NCBI RefSeq assembly: GCF_003105115.1
Contig: NZ_QETH01000014.1
Coordinates: forward strand, 1 to 64,000
Reading direction: 5' to 3'
Length of the DNA stretch: 64,000 bases
Origin: Flavobacterium sp. HTF
GTDB lineage: Bacteria; Bacteroidota; Bacteroidia; Flavobacteriales; Flavobacteriaceae
The position numbers were made by a program, and so were the translations under genes. Positions 16,769-24,976 of this stretch are shown here, in pieces; the first letter of the stretch is position 1; the number at the start of each line of letters is the position of its first letter. A model generated the notes under the pieces. It was not told the DNA's origin. It made no database searches and saw nothing but the letters and a program-made list of their open reading frames with translations.

Positions 16769-19498
16769 TTAATAAAACAACCAGTCTATTGCTGCTTTTT
16801 CTCCTGCATCGATATATCCGACATCACGTGGTGTAATGATTTGATCTGCATCTATAAAGCCTAAAATCAATACTTTTCCTTTTCCTAAATCTAATTTATT
16901 CTCACCCGGCTGGAACGTGTAAGTATGAATATTTACACGTGGCAATTCTTTTAAATTCATTGCACTTGCCAGAATAACTTCGGCCTGACCGTGAGCGTTT
17001 CCTGCAGCATCGGTTTCTAAACTTGGCGGCAATAAAAACCTCTTTTGATCTGAATTGAAATAACCGACTACTAATTTAACTGCTTTTGTATTTCTAAACT
17101 TCAAATGTGTTCCTTTTTCATTTTGATCGTTTTCTACGAAAGTAAATCCGCGTAGGTTTTGAAGTTCAGGAGCAATTTTGGTTAACTCCGAAATATCTGT
17201 TCCGTACACTTTTGTTCCCGGTTTGATTAGATATGTTCCCGGTTTTTCATCGATAAAAGATACTTCTGCCGTTTTCCACGGTTTTCCTTCTTTGGTTTCA
17301 ATTTTACCATCTTTTGATGCTTTTAACTTCTCCAGATTTCTTTTAAAGTTAGCTAATTCACGTTCGTAATGAGGCAATAATTCGGCCCATGTTTTGTTAT
17401 TCCCGTCATCGCCTCCAATCGGAATCCTGCGTTGTGCAGTCTGCATACTATTGGCATACAGATAAGAGTCTTTGGTAAGCTTCACCAATAATTCGTAATG
17501 CTCAATACTTTTTTCTAAATGAGGCATCGCTTTATCCAGATCTGAAATATCATTTGAATAACTGTATTTTAAAACCAACAAGGCTGCTTTTACTTTTTCT
17601 GAGAAGAAATCAGCGAAAGCCTTATAAGCATGAATATCATTTTTAAGACGTAAAAATTCTTCTTTGTCTTTGGTTACGCCTGCTTCCGCTTTATCGATTG
17701 CTTCAACCGCTAATCTTCCGTGTTCTGTGATTTCCGCTATAATTTGCGTCGGAAGTTCGCCCGAATGTGGTTCTTTGTTCCATTCCTTTTTAGCATATTC
17801 CAAAAGCAATTCGCCCGCAGGTCCGCAAGATTCGTGGAATCCCGGATACACACGCCATTTTGCCGGATTTACCAACTGGCTTTCGAACATTCCTAATAAT
17901 AAGGTTTGACGGTTTCCTTCTGTAATTCCGAACCGTCTTAAGGTTTTTGGAGCAATTTCTCCTGTTTCTTCGTAGGCTTTTAAAATATTATTGGCTGCTT
18001 TCTGGCTAGTTCCATATTTTGAAGCTAGATCTTTATCCCAAAATTTAACTTCTTCATTTCGGTCTCTTTTACTGTCCCAGGCATATCTTGCCCAGGCTTT
18101 GTACCAAATCCAGTCACGATCCATTTCCAGAAGTCGCTCTCCCGTTTTGGTTTTATCTGCCGAATATGGCCAGTCCCAATACGATGCCTGTGGATATAAA
18201 TGTAAGGCATTGGCTCCGTGAACACTGTGCATGGCTTTTACCGTTTTCTGAATAAAATCCGGTGAACCGTATCTGAAAGGTTCTAAATTGGCTAAAATAT
18301 GTACGTTCTCAATATGAATTGATTTTAAAGCACTTAATTGTTTATGTGTTTCTCCCCAGGGTCCGCCCGGCGTATAAGTTGTTAAAGATTCTCCTGTATA
18401 TTTACTTTCTGTATAAAGGTTTTTATATAACGGAAGTGATTTTTCCATTACCAAAGGCCCGTCTGTATCGTGAGAGCGCAAAATAATTGGTGGTTCGTCA
18501 GTTCTTCCCAATGCTTTTAATCCGTCCTGAACTCCCGGAATAATTGTTTTCGTAAACCATTCTACATCATCATCAACCGTATTTATTGCTTCTCCTAAAC
18601 AAACCAATAATCCAACGTTTGGATATTTTTCGATAAAAGCGGCAATAGATTTTCGGGTATAATCTGAAAGTAATGGCGTAATTGGACGTGAACGATCCTG
18701 AGTTTTGATGTTGTAATGTTCTGCAAATGGTTTAGAAACAATAATATTATAAAACATCTGAATGACCCAGATTCCTCTTTTGTTGGCTTCAACCGTCAGG
18801 AATTTATAGATTTCTTCATTCTTTTTGAAATCTTCGTCGCTTACTTCTAATGCAAAAGGATATTCTTTTAGTTTCACTAAGGAAGCGAAAGGGTGTCCGT
18901 TCCATAAATATAAGGAATTCATGCGGTTGTCTACCAGCATATCCAAATACTTTATCCATAAAGCTTTATCATAAAACCACGGAAAAGTTTCCGGCGTGTA
19001 AGGATACTCATAAACATCACGTCCGGGAAGATAAACCGGTTTCTGCATTCCGATACAGGCACCTCTCAACACCATTTCCGGACTGTCATCGATATTGATT
19101 TCTGACGGAAGCTGGCCTGAATTTTTAATACGGTCTGTTAATTCCAGTGCGCCATACAAAGCTCCGCTCGCATCTGTTCCTTCGATATAAATGATATTTT
19201 TTTGAGTACGAATCTGAAAGCCTTCTTTTTTAGTCAGTTTACTATCGTCAATTTTAGCGCTTTTAGCATTTTTTTTCCAGAAATCGGTTCCTTTTTCTCC
19301 AATAACAATTACTTTATCTTTTGAATTTTTGAATTTATCAGAAGAAGTTACGCTGAATCCTTTTGTTGAAAGGGTTTCAGATAATTTATCTGCTCCAAAT
19401 TTTGCTCTTGGCGAAGCTGCATCACTAACAATAGTGATGTTTTGCGCTGTTGCGAAAGAGGCGTAAAAACATAAAAAAAGTAATTGTAAATATTTCAT
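16769..19498 (-). CDS. Alpha-glucuronidase-like secreted protein, putative exo-acting glycosidase
   Basis: A 909-residue protein with a signal peptide (cleavage near ATAQ, 16-19). Residues 20-140 (IVSDAASPRAKFGADKLSETL, GAL YGALELTDRI region) match the non-catalytic alpha/beta domain found at the N-terminus of GH67/GH115/GH20-type enzymes. A TIM-barrel-like region follows (RGACIGMQKPVYLPG, MNSLYLWNGHPFASLV, ANKRGIWVIQMFYNI, LLVCLGEAINTVDDD, ALHLYPQASYWDWPY), then a helical region and a C-terminal beta-sandwich. Acidic residues in LGEAINT and RSHDTDG are candidate catalysts. I recognise the fold but not a characterised family. In this setting a glucuronosyl or galacturonosyl linkage is a reasonable guess, no more. 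Confidence 0.6.
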   Translation of the reverse strand: MKYLQLLFLCFYASFATAQNITIVSDAASPRAKFGADKLSETLSTKGFSVTSSDKFKNSKDKVIVIGEKGTDFWKKNAKSAKIDDSKLTKKEGFQIRTQKNIIYIEGTDASGALYGALELTDRIKNSGQLPSEINIDDSPEMVLRGACIGMQKPVYLPGRDVYEYPYTPETFPWFYDKALWIKYLDMLVDNRMNSLYLWNGHPFASLVKLKEYPFALEVSDEDFKKNEEIYKFLTVEANKRGIWVIQMFYNIIVSKPFAEHYNIKTQDRSRPITPLLSDYTRKSIAAFIEKYPNVGLLVCLGEAINTVDDDVEWFTKTIIPGVQDGLKALGRTDEPPIILRSHDTDGPLVMEKSLPLYKNLYTESKYTGESLTTYTPGGPWGETHKQLSALKSIHIENVHILANLEPFRYGSPDFIQKTVKAMHSVHGANALHLYPQASYWDWPYSADKTKTGERLLEMDRDWIWYKAWARYAWDSKRDRNEEVKFWDKDLASKYGTSQKAANNILKAYEETGEIAPKTLRRFGITEGNRQTLLLGMFESQLVNPAKWRVYPGFHESCGPAGELLLEYAKKEWNKEPHSGELPTQIIAEITEHGRLAVEAIDKAEAGVTKDKEEFLRLKNDIHAYKAFADFFSEKVKAALLVLKYSYSNDISDLDKAMPHLEKSIEHYELLVKLTKDSYLYANSMQTAQRRIPIGGDDGNNKTWAELLPHYERELANFKRNLEKLKASKDGKIETKEGKPWKTAEVSFIDEKPGTYLIKPGTKVYGTDISELTKIAPELQNLRGFTFVENDQNEKGTHLKFRNTKAVKLVVGYFNSDQKRFLLPPSLETDAAGNAHGQAEVILASAMNLKELPRVNIHTYTFQPGENKLDLGKGKVLILGFIDADQIITPRDVGYIDAGEKAAIDWLFY

Positions 19499-19529
19499 GG
19501 TAATATGATTTATTCTGGAAAATGAATTA

Positions 19530-19597
19530 ATCTGCTTGATCTGCTAAAAATCTGCGAGAGTATTTTTTTCCCGCAGATCTAGCAGATTTAGCAGATA
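19530..19597. repeat. Inverted repeat, family 3 (ATCTGC/GCAGAT type)
   Basis: ATCTGCT-rich sequence at 19530-19556 pairs with CGCAGAT...AGCAGAT at 19572-19596. Related copies lie at 20546-20602, 24811-24872 and 35775-35840. It occupies nearly all of the gap between two genes on the same strand. Confidence 0.8.
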
Positions 19598-19607
19598 TTT
19601 TTTGACT

Positions 19608-20495
19608 TTAGTTTTGGAAAATGCGTTTTAAATAAGCCACATTTGCGCCGTAATTGGCTTTTACATTATGTACTTGAGTAACATCACGGGAACGCTCTAC
19701 AATCAGCCATCCGCTCCATTTCATTTCTTCGAGTGTTTGTTTGATTTTTGGCATATCGATCGCCGGATCATTTTCTAACCAAAATTTATCTGTATTTGAT
19801 GCATGTATTTGCGCTAAATATTTCTTCCCTAAGATTTTTAATTCGGCTGAAATATCTCTTCCGTTATCAACCGCATTAGCAAAATTGAAAGAGCTTTTAA
19901 TATATTTTGAACCGACTTCTTCCAATAGTTTTTTCTCGTCTGTAGCATTCAAAGAAGTTTCAATCGCAATAACACCGCCAATTTTACCCACTTGTTTTCC
20001 TGCCCATTTTAGTCTTTCTATCACAATTGGCCTTAATTCAGGATTCTTAGTCAGATCACTTTCTGTTCCAAGTGGTAGGTACGCCACTTTTACTTTCATA
20101 TTTTTCATGGTTAAAACACAATCATTAACCATTTGTTCGATGCTTTCTCTTTTTGCAAAAGACTGCGCATAAAACCCGGACATCGCAATTGAACTGATTC
20201 CCACTCCTGTTTCTTTTGATTTACCAAGGAATTTTTGTCTTTCAGCAGGATCGCCTAGTTTGCTGTCAAAAGTCGGTCTTTTTCCTAAACCTCCCATATC
20301 CAGTTCAATTCCGTCAGCTTTTATTTCTGCTGCTAAACCAAAAGCACCTAATTTTTGTCTTTTTAAAATCATCCAGTCACAAACCGCAACTTTATATTTT
20401 TGCTTTTTATTGGAAGATTGAGCTGTTACGCAACTATTGAAAGTCGTTGATATAACAACAAGTATTGCGATAAGTAAATTTCTTTTAGATTTCAT
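19608..20495 (-). CDS. Exported TIM-barrel protein of the sugar isomerase/epimerase (AP-endonuclease-2-like) family
   Basis: A 295-residue protein with a signal sequence ending TFNSC; Cys22 makes it a possible lipoprotein, although the lipobox is weak. The body fits the xylose-isomerase-like TIM barrel: AAEIKADGIELDMGGLGKR, ISSIAMSGFYAQSF, MKVKVAYLPLGTES, GGVIAIETSLNA, KSSFNFANA, LAQIHASNTDKFWLEND and WSGWLIVERS. E186 region (AIETS), the His in QIHAS and E277 region (VERS) are plausible metal ligands. Such enzymes are normally cytoplasmic, so the export signal is notable. It may epimerise or isomerise a released sugar, or bind it. Substrate unknown. Confidence 0.72.
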   Translation of the reverse strand: MKSKRNLLIAILVVISTTFNSCVTAQSSNKKQKYKVAVCDWMILKRQKLGAFGLAAEIKADGIELDMGGLGKRPTFDSKLGDPAERQKFLGKSKETGVGISSIAMSGFYAQSFAKRESIEQMVNDCVLTMKNMKVKVAYLPLGTESDLTKNPELRPIVIERLKWAGKQVGKIGGVIAIETSLNATDEKKLLEEVGSKYIKSSFNFANAVDNGRDISAELKILGKKYLAQIHASNTDKFWLENDPAIDMPKIKQTLEEMKWSGWLIVERSRDVTQVHNVKANYGANVAYLKRIFQN

Positions 20496-20510
20496 GCTTA
20501 TATTTTTTTT

Positions 20511-20740
20511 GTCACAGATTATATAGATTAAATGGATTAAAAAAAATCTGCTCGATCTGCTAAATCTGCGTGAAAAAAATTACTCTCGCAGATTTAGCAG
20601 ATTTTGGAGATTAACTAGAATAAAAAATCATTTTAATCCTTTTAATCTGTAGCTTTATATTTTTTTGCCACTAATTCCACGAATTTTTACGAATTATTAT
20701 TTTAAAAAATTTGTGGAAATTAGTGAAATTCGTGGCAAAC
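20511..20740. repeat. Nested and adjacent inverted repeats filling a 251-bp gap
   Basis: Three structures follow each other. ACAGATTATATAGATTAAA at 20514 on pairs with TTTTAATC...AATCTGT ending at 20650. Inside it, ATCTGCTCGATCTGC... (20546-20570) pairs with CGCAGATTTAGCAGAT (20587-20602). Next to it, TTTGCCACTAATTCCACGAA (from 20664) pairs with the segment ending CGTGGCAAA (20739). No ORF is present. Confidence 0.75.
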
Positions 20741-20746
20741 TTTATT

Positions 20747-21892
20747 TTACTCTTCTTCGGCTTTTACTGCCGTTACCACTTTATTTTCATCGCCCGGCCA
20801 GATTCCTTTTTTGATTGGAAGTGCAACCAGTTTACGCGGATCAACTTTAACGTATTTTAGTTTTTCTCTTCTCCAGGTATAAACGATATGAACCATTCCG
20901 TCTGAACTCTGAATCATGGATGGATATGAATACTGACTGATTTTTGAATCTTCTAAAACCAAAGCTGCATTCCAATGAATTCCGTCTTTCGAAACCGAAA
21001 CATTCAATGGCGTTCTTGGACCTTTTGCTTCTGTTCCCGGAGGAAGAACGTGATTATAGACCAATAAATGTCTTCCGTCTTTAAGTGTTACGGCATCCGT
21101 TCCTGAATTATTATTGGGAAGTCCGATTAATTCTACATCCGACCATGTTTTTCCGTTATCTTTTGAAAATGTGCTGAAAATGGCTCTGTTTCGGGTTCTG
21201 CCGATTGCCTGAATACTTCCGTCTTTGTGGAATAATATACTTGGCTGAATAGCATTTATTTTTTGTTTTCCTCTTGCAAGCGTATCACCCATGACCCATG
21301 TTTTTCCGAAATCCGGAGTAGATTCCATACGAAGTCTCCATCCATCACCTTCGATACTTGACGGACATAATAAAGTTCCGTTGCTTAATAAAACAGGTTT
21401 GTTTTTGATTGGTCCTAAGAAACCATCTGGCATTTTTTGTGCCTCAGACCAGGTTTTTCCTCCATCAGATGAAGTTCTGATTACACCCCACCATTCTGAT
21501 GGTTTTGGACCTATTTTATAAAATAACATCAAATCTCCACCGGGAATCTGATATAAAACCGGATTCCATGTTGGTAATCTCGGACCTTCTTTCATTACAC
21601 CGTCAGCAACTTTGACGCCTTCATTCCATGTATCACTTCCTTTTGGTTTGATAGCAACATAAATACAAACGTCAGGATGTCTTTCGTGTGTACCGCCAAA
21701 CCATGATGCAACTAAATCGCCATTGGTCGCTTCGACAATTGTAACAGCATGACAAGATGGATAAGGAGCTTTATCGTAAATAAACTGATCTACCAAAATA
21801 CCTTCTTTCCACGTCTTTTTTTCCAAAGCCGATTTACAACTTCCTAAAAGAAATAAACAAAACAGGACAAATGTTACTTTTAAAATCTTCAT
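20747..21892 (-). CDS. Sialidase-like (BNR_2) lipoprotein
   Basis: A 381-residue protein with a clean lipoprotein signal (FCLFLLGSC, Cys19). The body is a six-bladed sialidase-type propeller: four Asp-box-like motifs (SSDGGKTW, STPDFGKTW, SKDNGKTW, SKDGIHW) and conserved strands such as TIVEATNGDLVASWFGG and QPSILFHKDGSIQAIGRT. BNR_2 proteins of this length are frequent in pectin and rhamnose-containing PULs and most are not true sialidases. Possible substrates are uronic, rhamnosyl or keto-sugar acids such as Kdo or Dha; this is a guess. It is probably anchored on the periplasmic or outer face. Confidence 0.8.
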   Translation of the reverse strand: MKILKVTFVLFCLFLLGSCKSALEKKTWKEGILVDQFIYDKAPYPSCHAVTIVEATNGDLVASWFGGTHERHPDVCIYVAIKPKGSDTWNEGVKVADGVMKEGPRLPTWNPVLYQIPGGDLMLFYKIGPKPSEWWGVIRTSSDGGKTWSEAQKMPDGFLGPIKNKPVLLSNGTLLCPSSIEGDGWRLRMESTPDFGKTWVMGDTLARGKQKINAIQPSILFHKDGSIQAIGRTRNRAIFSTFSKDNGKTWSDVELIGLPNNNSGTDAVTLKDGRHLLVYNHVLPPGTEAKGPRTPLNVSVSKDGIHWNAALVLEDSKISQYSYPSMIQSSDGMVHIVYTWRREKLKYVKVDPRKLVALPIKKGIWPGDENKVVTAVKAEEE

Positions 21893-22000
21893 TCTTAGGT
21901 TTAATTTGTGAATTACAATTTTTGATATTTAATGCAAAGTCAATAATTTTTTAGACAAAATTATTTATTAAGTGTAAAAATGACACTAATTTTTTAAATA

Positions 22001-22020
22001 TCTATCCTGTACTGTCCCGA
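22001..22020. promoter_or_regulatory. TCCTGT-core site upstream of the BNR_2 gene
   Basis: TCTATCCTGTACTGTCCCGA shares CTATCCTGTA with the site in front of susC (53361-53370). TCCTGT at 22005-22010 is followed ten bases later by a degenerate second half (TCCCGA). A possible minus-strand -7 element (CAAAATTA on the plus strand, 21956-21963) lies downstream, but the spacing differs from that at susC. Confidence 0.45.
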
Positions 22021-22037
22021 ATTAACAGAAATGCCGA

Positions 22038-24791
22038 TTATTTAACATTTAGAACGTAAGATCCTGAAGAAAGTATAAGGACAAGATTACCTTTTTCTGT
22101 TTTATATGTATTTGAAGTTTTATTTAGTTTTTGATTATTGATCGTAACATTTGAAGCATTTTCTGTCGGAAGATAAACAACTGCCGATGTGTTGGGCGGA
22201 ATCGTAACATTCCAGACTAATGTATTTTTGCTCTTTTTCCAATGGCTTTTGATTAAGCCGTGAATAGATTCATAGGAAGCATTAACGAAAGTCAGTCCCG
22301 AATTAAAATCAGGTTTCATGATGATTTCCTTGAAGCCCGGAGTTTCAGGATTACTCTTAATTCCTGCTGTATTTTCATAATACCAAATCAGTAAATCACC
22401 TAGTAACATCACATGGTTCTGCGAATTCATTTTAGGATCGGCCGTATTGCCGTTCCATAATTCCCAGATTGTTGTCGCTCCGTTTTTTGCCATGTATCCC
22501 CAACTCGGGTAGGTATTGTTTGAAGCCAGTTTATAAGACAGATCTGGTCTGCCAAATTGAGATAAGGTTCTCATCAGAAACTGAGTTCCGATCACACCAG
22601 TGCTAATATGTCCTTTGTATGTGACTTCGACTTCATGAATGATATTTTCAAAAACTTTATTTTCTAAGTTTTCAGGGACCATTCCGAAAGTCAGTGGTAA
22701 AAGATTTGCGGTTACGGTATTGTTAGCATAATTGTTGGTTTCTGAATTGAAAAATTTAGTATTGAATGCCGATTTAATTCTTTGCGAAAGATCTTCATAA
22801 TACTGAACATCCCCTTTTTCGGCATTGCTTATTACTGCAAACTTTTTCATTTTTTGCAATAAATGATAATAAAATGCACTTGCGATCAATTCGCCATTTG
22901 TAGTTCTGGCCGAATCTTTAGAATGAATCAATTCCAGGGATTCCGGCGGAACACACCAATCTCCATATTTGTCTTTGGTCATTAAATCTTTAACCAGATA
23001 ATTTTTCTCCATGTACATTATCCATTTTTTCATTGACGGATAATGTTTTTCGATTACTTTTTTGTCAGCAAATTGCTGATACAGCATATCGGCAACCGTA
23101 ATATAAGTTCCCGGCCAGGTTACATTGTCTCCATAATAACGCCAAAAGGCCGGTGCCACGTCCGGGATTCCGCCATCGGCAGTCTGGGCGTTTTTAATAT
23201 CGTCTAACCATTTTGCATACAAAGTCTGATTATCGAAAATAAAACTTTCGCCATAAGCTCCCGTTGTTCGGTCTCCAAGCCACGGCTGACGCTCATTTCT
23301 TTGTGGGCAGTCGATTGGCATTCCTTTGTAATTTCCTCTGATTCCCCAATAGGCATTTTTAAAAACCTGATTCATTGTAGCATCAGAAGATTCAAAAGTT
23401 CCGGTTGTTTTGATATTGTCATAAATCACCTTTCCGACAAAATTATCCAGAGCAGGTTTTACCGGAAATCCTGAAACCTCAACGAATCTAAATCCGTGAA
23501 AAATAAAACGGGGTTCCCAGGTTTCCTCACCTTCGCCTTTCAGAATATAATGGTCTGTAGTTCTGGCGTCACGCAGGTTTTCGATGTATAAAGAACCATC
23601 GGTTTGTAAAGATTCGGCAAATTTTAAAGTGACTTTATCTCCGCTTTTTCCTTTTACTTTCAATTGCAGCCAGCCGACCATATTCTGACCCATATCCAGA
23701 ATATAAGTTCCTTTTGGAGTCTGTTTTATCGAAATTGGTTTTACTTCGCCCATCACTTTCATGTTCGGCGTCATTTGCGCTTCGTAAAATCCACCCGGTT
23801 CCTGAACATATTCTGCATTCAGCCAGTTTTTATCGTCAAAGTTTACGGTGTTCCAGTTTACTAATTCTTTACGGGCATCATAATCTTCGCCATCATATTC
23901 ATTATTGGATAAAATGGGTCCGTTTGTAGTAACTTTCCAGGTATCATCTGTTCTGATTATTTCTTTGCTTCCATCAGTATATTCGACAAACAATTGCAAA
24001 GCCATTTTCGGGTAACCAAAGGTTTTGATTTTGTATGGTTTATAATCCTGACGCATGGTAAAAAAACGTCCGTTTCCTAAAATAGTTCCAAGGGCATTTT
24101 TTCCTTCTTTTAATTCAGAAGTGACATCAAAAACATTGTATTTTACGTTTTTGGTATAATCGGTGGGAACGGGTGCCAAAACCTGATTTCCGATTTTGTT
24201 TCCATTAATATACAATTCGTACATTCCTAAACCCATCAAATATACTTTGGCGCTTTTTATTTTCTTTTTCAGGTTGATTTCTTTTCTTAAATAACGCGCT
24301 GATAATCTGGAATACTGCGAAATACTGTCTCCCGGAGATGCCTTTTCATAACCAATCCAGCGTGTTGATTTCCAGTCGGCATAATTTAAAATTCCCATGC
24401 TGAAAAATGCTTTTTCAGCAGATTGAAATTCACCTTTATTGGTCCAGATTTTTACCTTCCAAAAAGCATTTTGTCGGTTTTCTAATGTTTTTCCTTTGTA
24501 AATAATGGTTACGGATTCGTTGCTTTCAACTTTACCGCTGTCCCATAAATCGGCGTTATTGGTGTTTAAATTTTCCAAAGTCGAAGCGACAATAATATGA
24601 TACGCAGTTTGTTTTACCTCGTTTACATCTGCTTTTATCTGCCAGCTTAATCGGGGCTGCAGAACGTCTATTCCTTCCGGGTTATTTAGCATTTCACATT
24701 TTAAATCCACAACGCTGATTTTGCTTTGGGCTTTCGCCGAAATTGTGAAAAGTGAGATGATTATTGTGAGATGTAAAAAAAACTTTTTCAT
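22038..24791 (-). CDS. GH78 alpha-L-rhamnosidase (first of two)
   Basis: A 917-residue protein with a signal peptide (cleavage near AKAQ at 19-22). It has the complete GH78 layout: an N-terminal Fn3-like sandwich (LQPRLSWQIKADVNEVKQTAYHIIVAS), a rhamnosidase N-domain (YLMGLGMYELYINGNKIG, GRFFTMRQDYKPYK), a concanavalin-like domain (FHGFRFVEVSGFP), the (alpha/alpha)6 barrel, and a C-terminal beta-sandwich. The catalytic-acid segment reads D494-C-P-Q-R-N-E500-R-Q-P-W-L-G-D507, with an extra Asn compared with the usual REERLGW. It is exo-acting on alpha-L-rhamnose, which is abundant in RG-I and RG-II. It probably works in the periplasm. Confidence 0.93.
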   Translation of the reverse strand: MKKFFLHLTIIISLFTISAKAQSKISVVDLKCEMLNNPEGIDVLQPRLSWQIKADVNEVKQTAYHIIVASTLENLNTNNADLWDSGKVESNESVTIIYKGKTLENRQNAFWKVKIWTNKGEFQSAEKAFFSMGILNYADWKSTRWIGYEKASPGDSISQYSRLSARYLRKEINLKKKIKSAKVYLMGLGMYELYINGNKIGNQVLAPVPTDYTKNVKYNVFDVTSELKEGKNALGTILGNGRFFTMRQDYKPYKIKTFGYPKMALQLFVEYTDGSKEIIRTDDTWKVTTNGPILSNNEYDGEDYDARKELVNWNTVNFDDKNWLNAEYVQEPGGFYEAQMTPNMKVMGEVKPISIKQTPKGTYILDMGQNMVGWLQLKVKGKSGDKVTLKFAESLQTDGSLYIENLRDARTTDHYILKGEGEETWEPRFIFHGFRFVEVSGFPVKPALDNFVGKVIYDNIKTTGTFESSDATMNQVFKNAYWGIRGNYKGMPIDCPQRNERQPWLGDRTTGAYGESFIFDNQTLYAKWLDDIKNAQTADGGIPDVAPAFWRYYGDNVTWPGTYITVADMLYQQFADKKVIEKHYPSMKKWIMYMEKNYLVKDLMTKDKYGDWCVPPESLELIHSKDSARTTNGELIASAFYYHLLQKMKKFAVISNAEKGDVQYYEDLSQRIKSAFNTKFFNSETNNYANNTVTANLLPLTFGMVPENLENKVFENIIHEVEVTYKGHISTGVIGTQFLMRTLSQFGRPDLSYKLASNNTYPSWGYMAKNGATTIWELWNGNTADPKMNSQNHVMLLGDLLIWYYENTAGIKSNPETPGFKEIIMKPDFNSGLTFVNASYESIHGLIKSHWKKSKNTLVWNVTIPPNTSAVVYLPTENASNVTINNQKLNKTSNTYKTEKGNLVLILSSGSYVLNVK

Positions 24792-24810
24792 GGTATTGTT
24801 ATAATTGTTT

Positions 24811-24952
24811 CTCGCAGATTTAACAGATACAGCGGATTATTTTTTATTTAAAAATCTGCAAAATCTGCGAGAGTAAATTTTATTTTCCTTTGTCAAAAAT
24901 CGCCAATCTTTGTCGAGCCACTAGTGTGATGCTTCGTTCCTCAGGATGACAA
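24811..24952. repeat. Family-3 inverted repeat plus half of a family-2 repeat
   Basis: CTCGCAGATTTAACAGAT (24811-24828) pairs with ATCTGCAAAATCTGCGAG (24854-24871). The following 24891-24952 segment (TTGTCAAAAATCGCCAATC... to CCTCAGGATGACAA) matches the reverse complement of the inner part and the right arm of the family-2 repeat at 16657-16746. Confidence 0.7.
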
Positions 24953-24976
24953 ACTGCCCAATCTGCGAGAAACCAA

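Noticed and set aside
20747-21892. True exo-alpha-sialidase
   Set aside because: Asp boxes only show the propeller fold. I could not confirm the arginine triad, and no sialic acid genes lie nearby.
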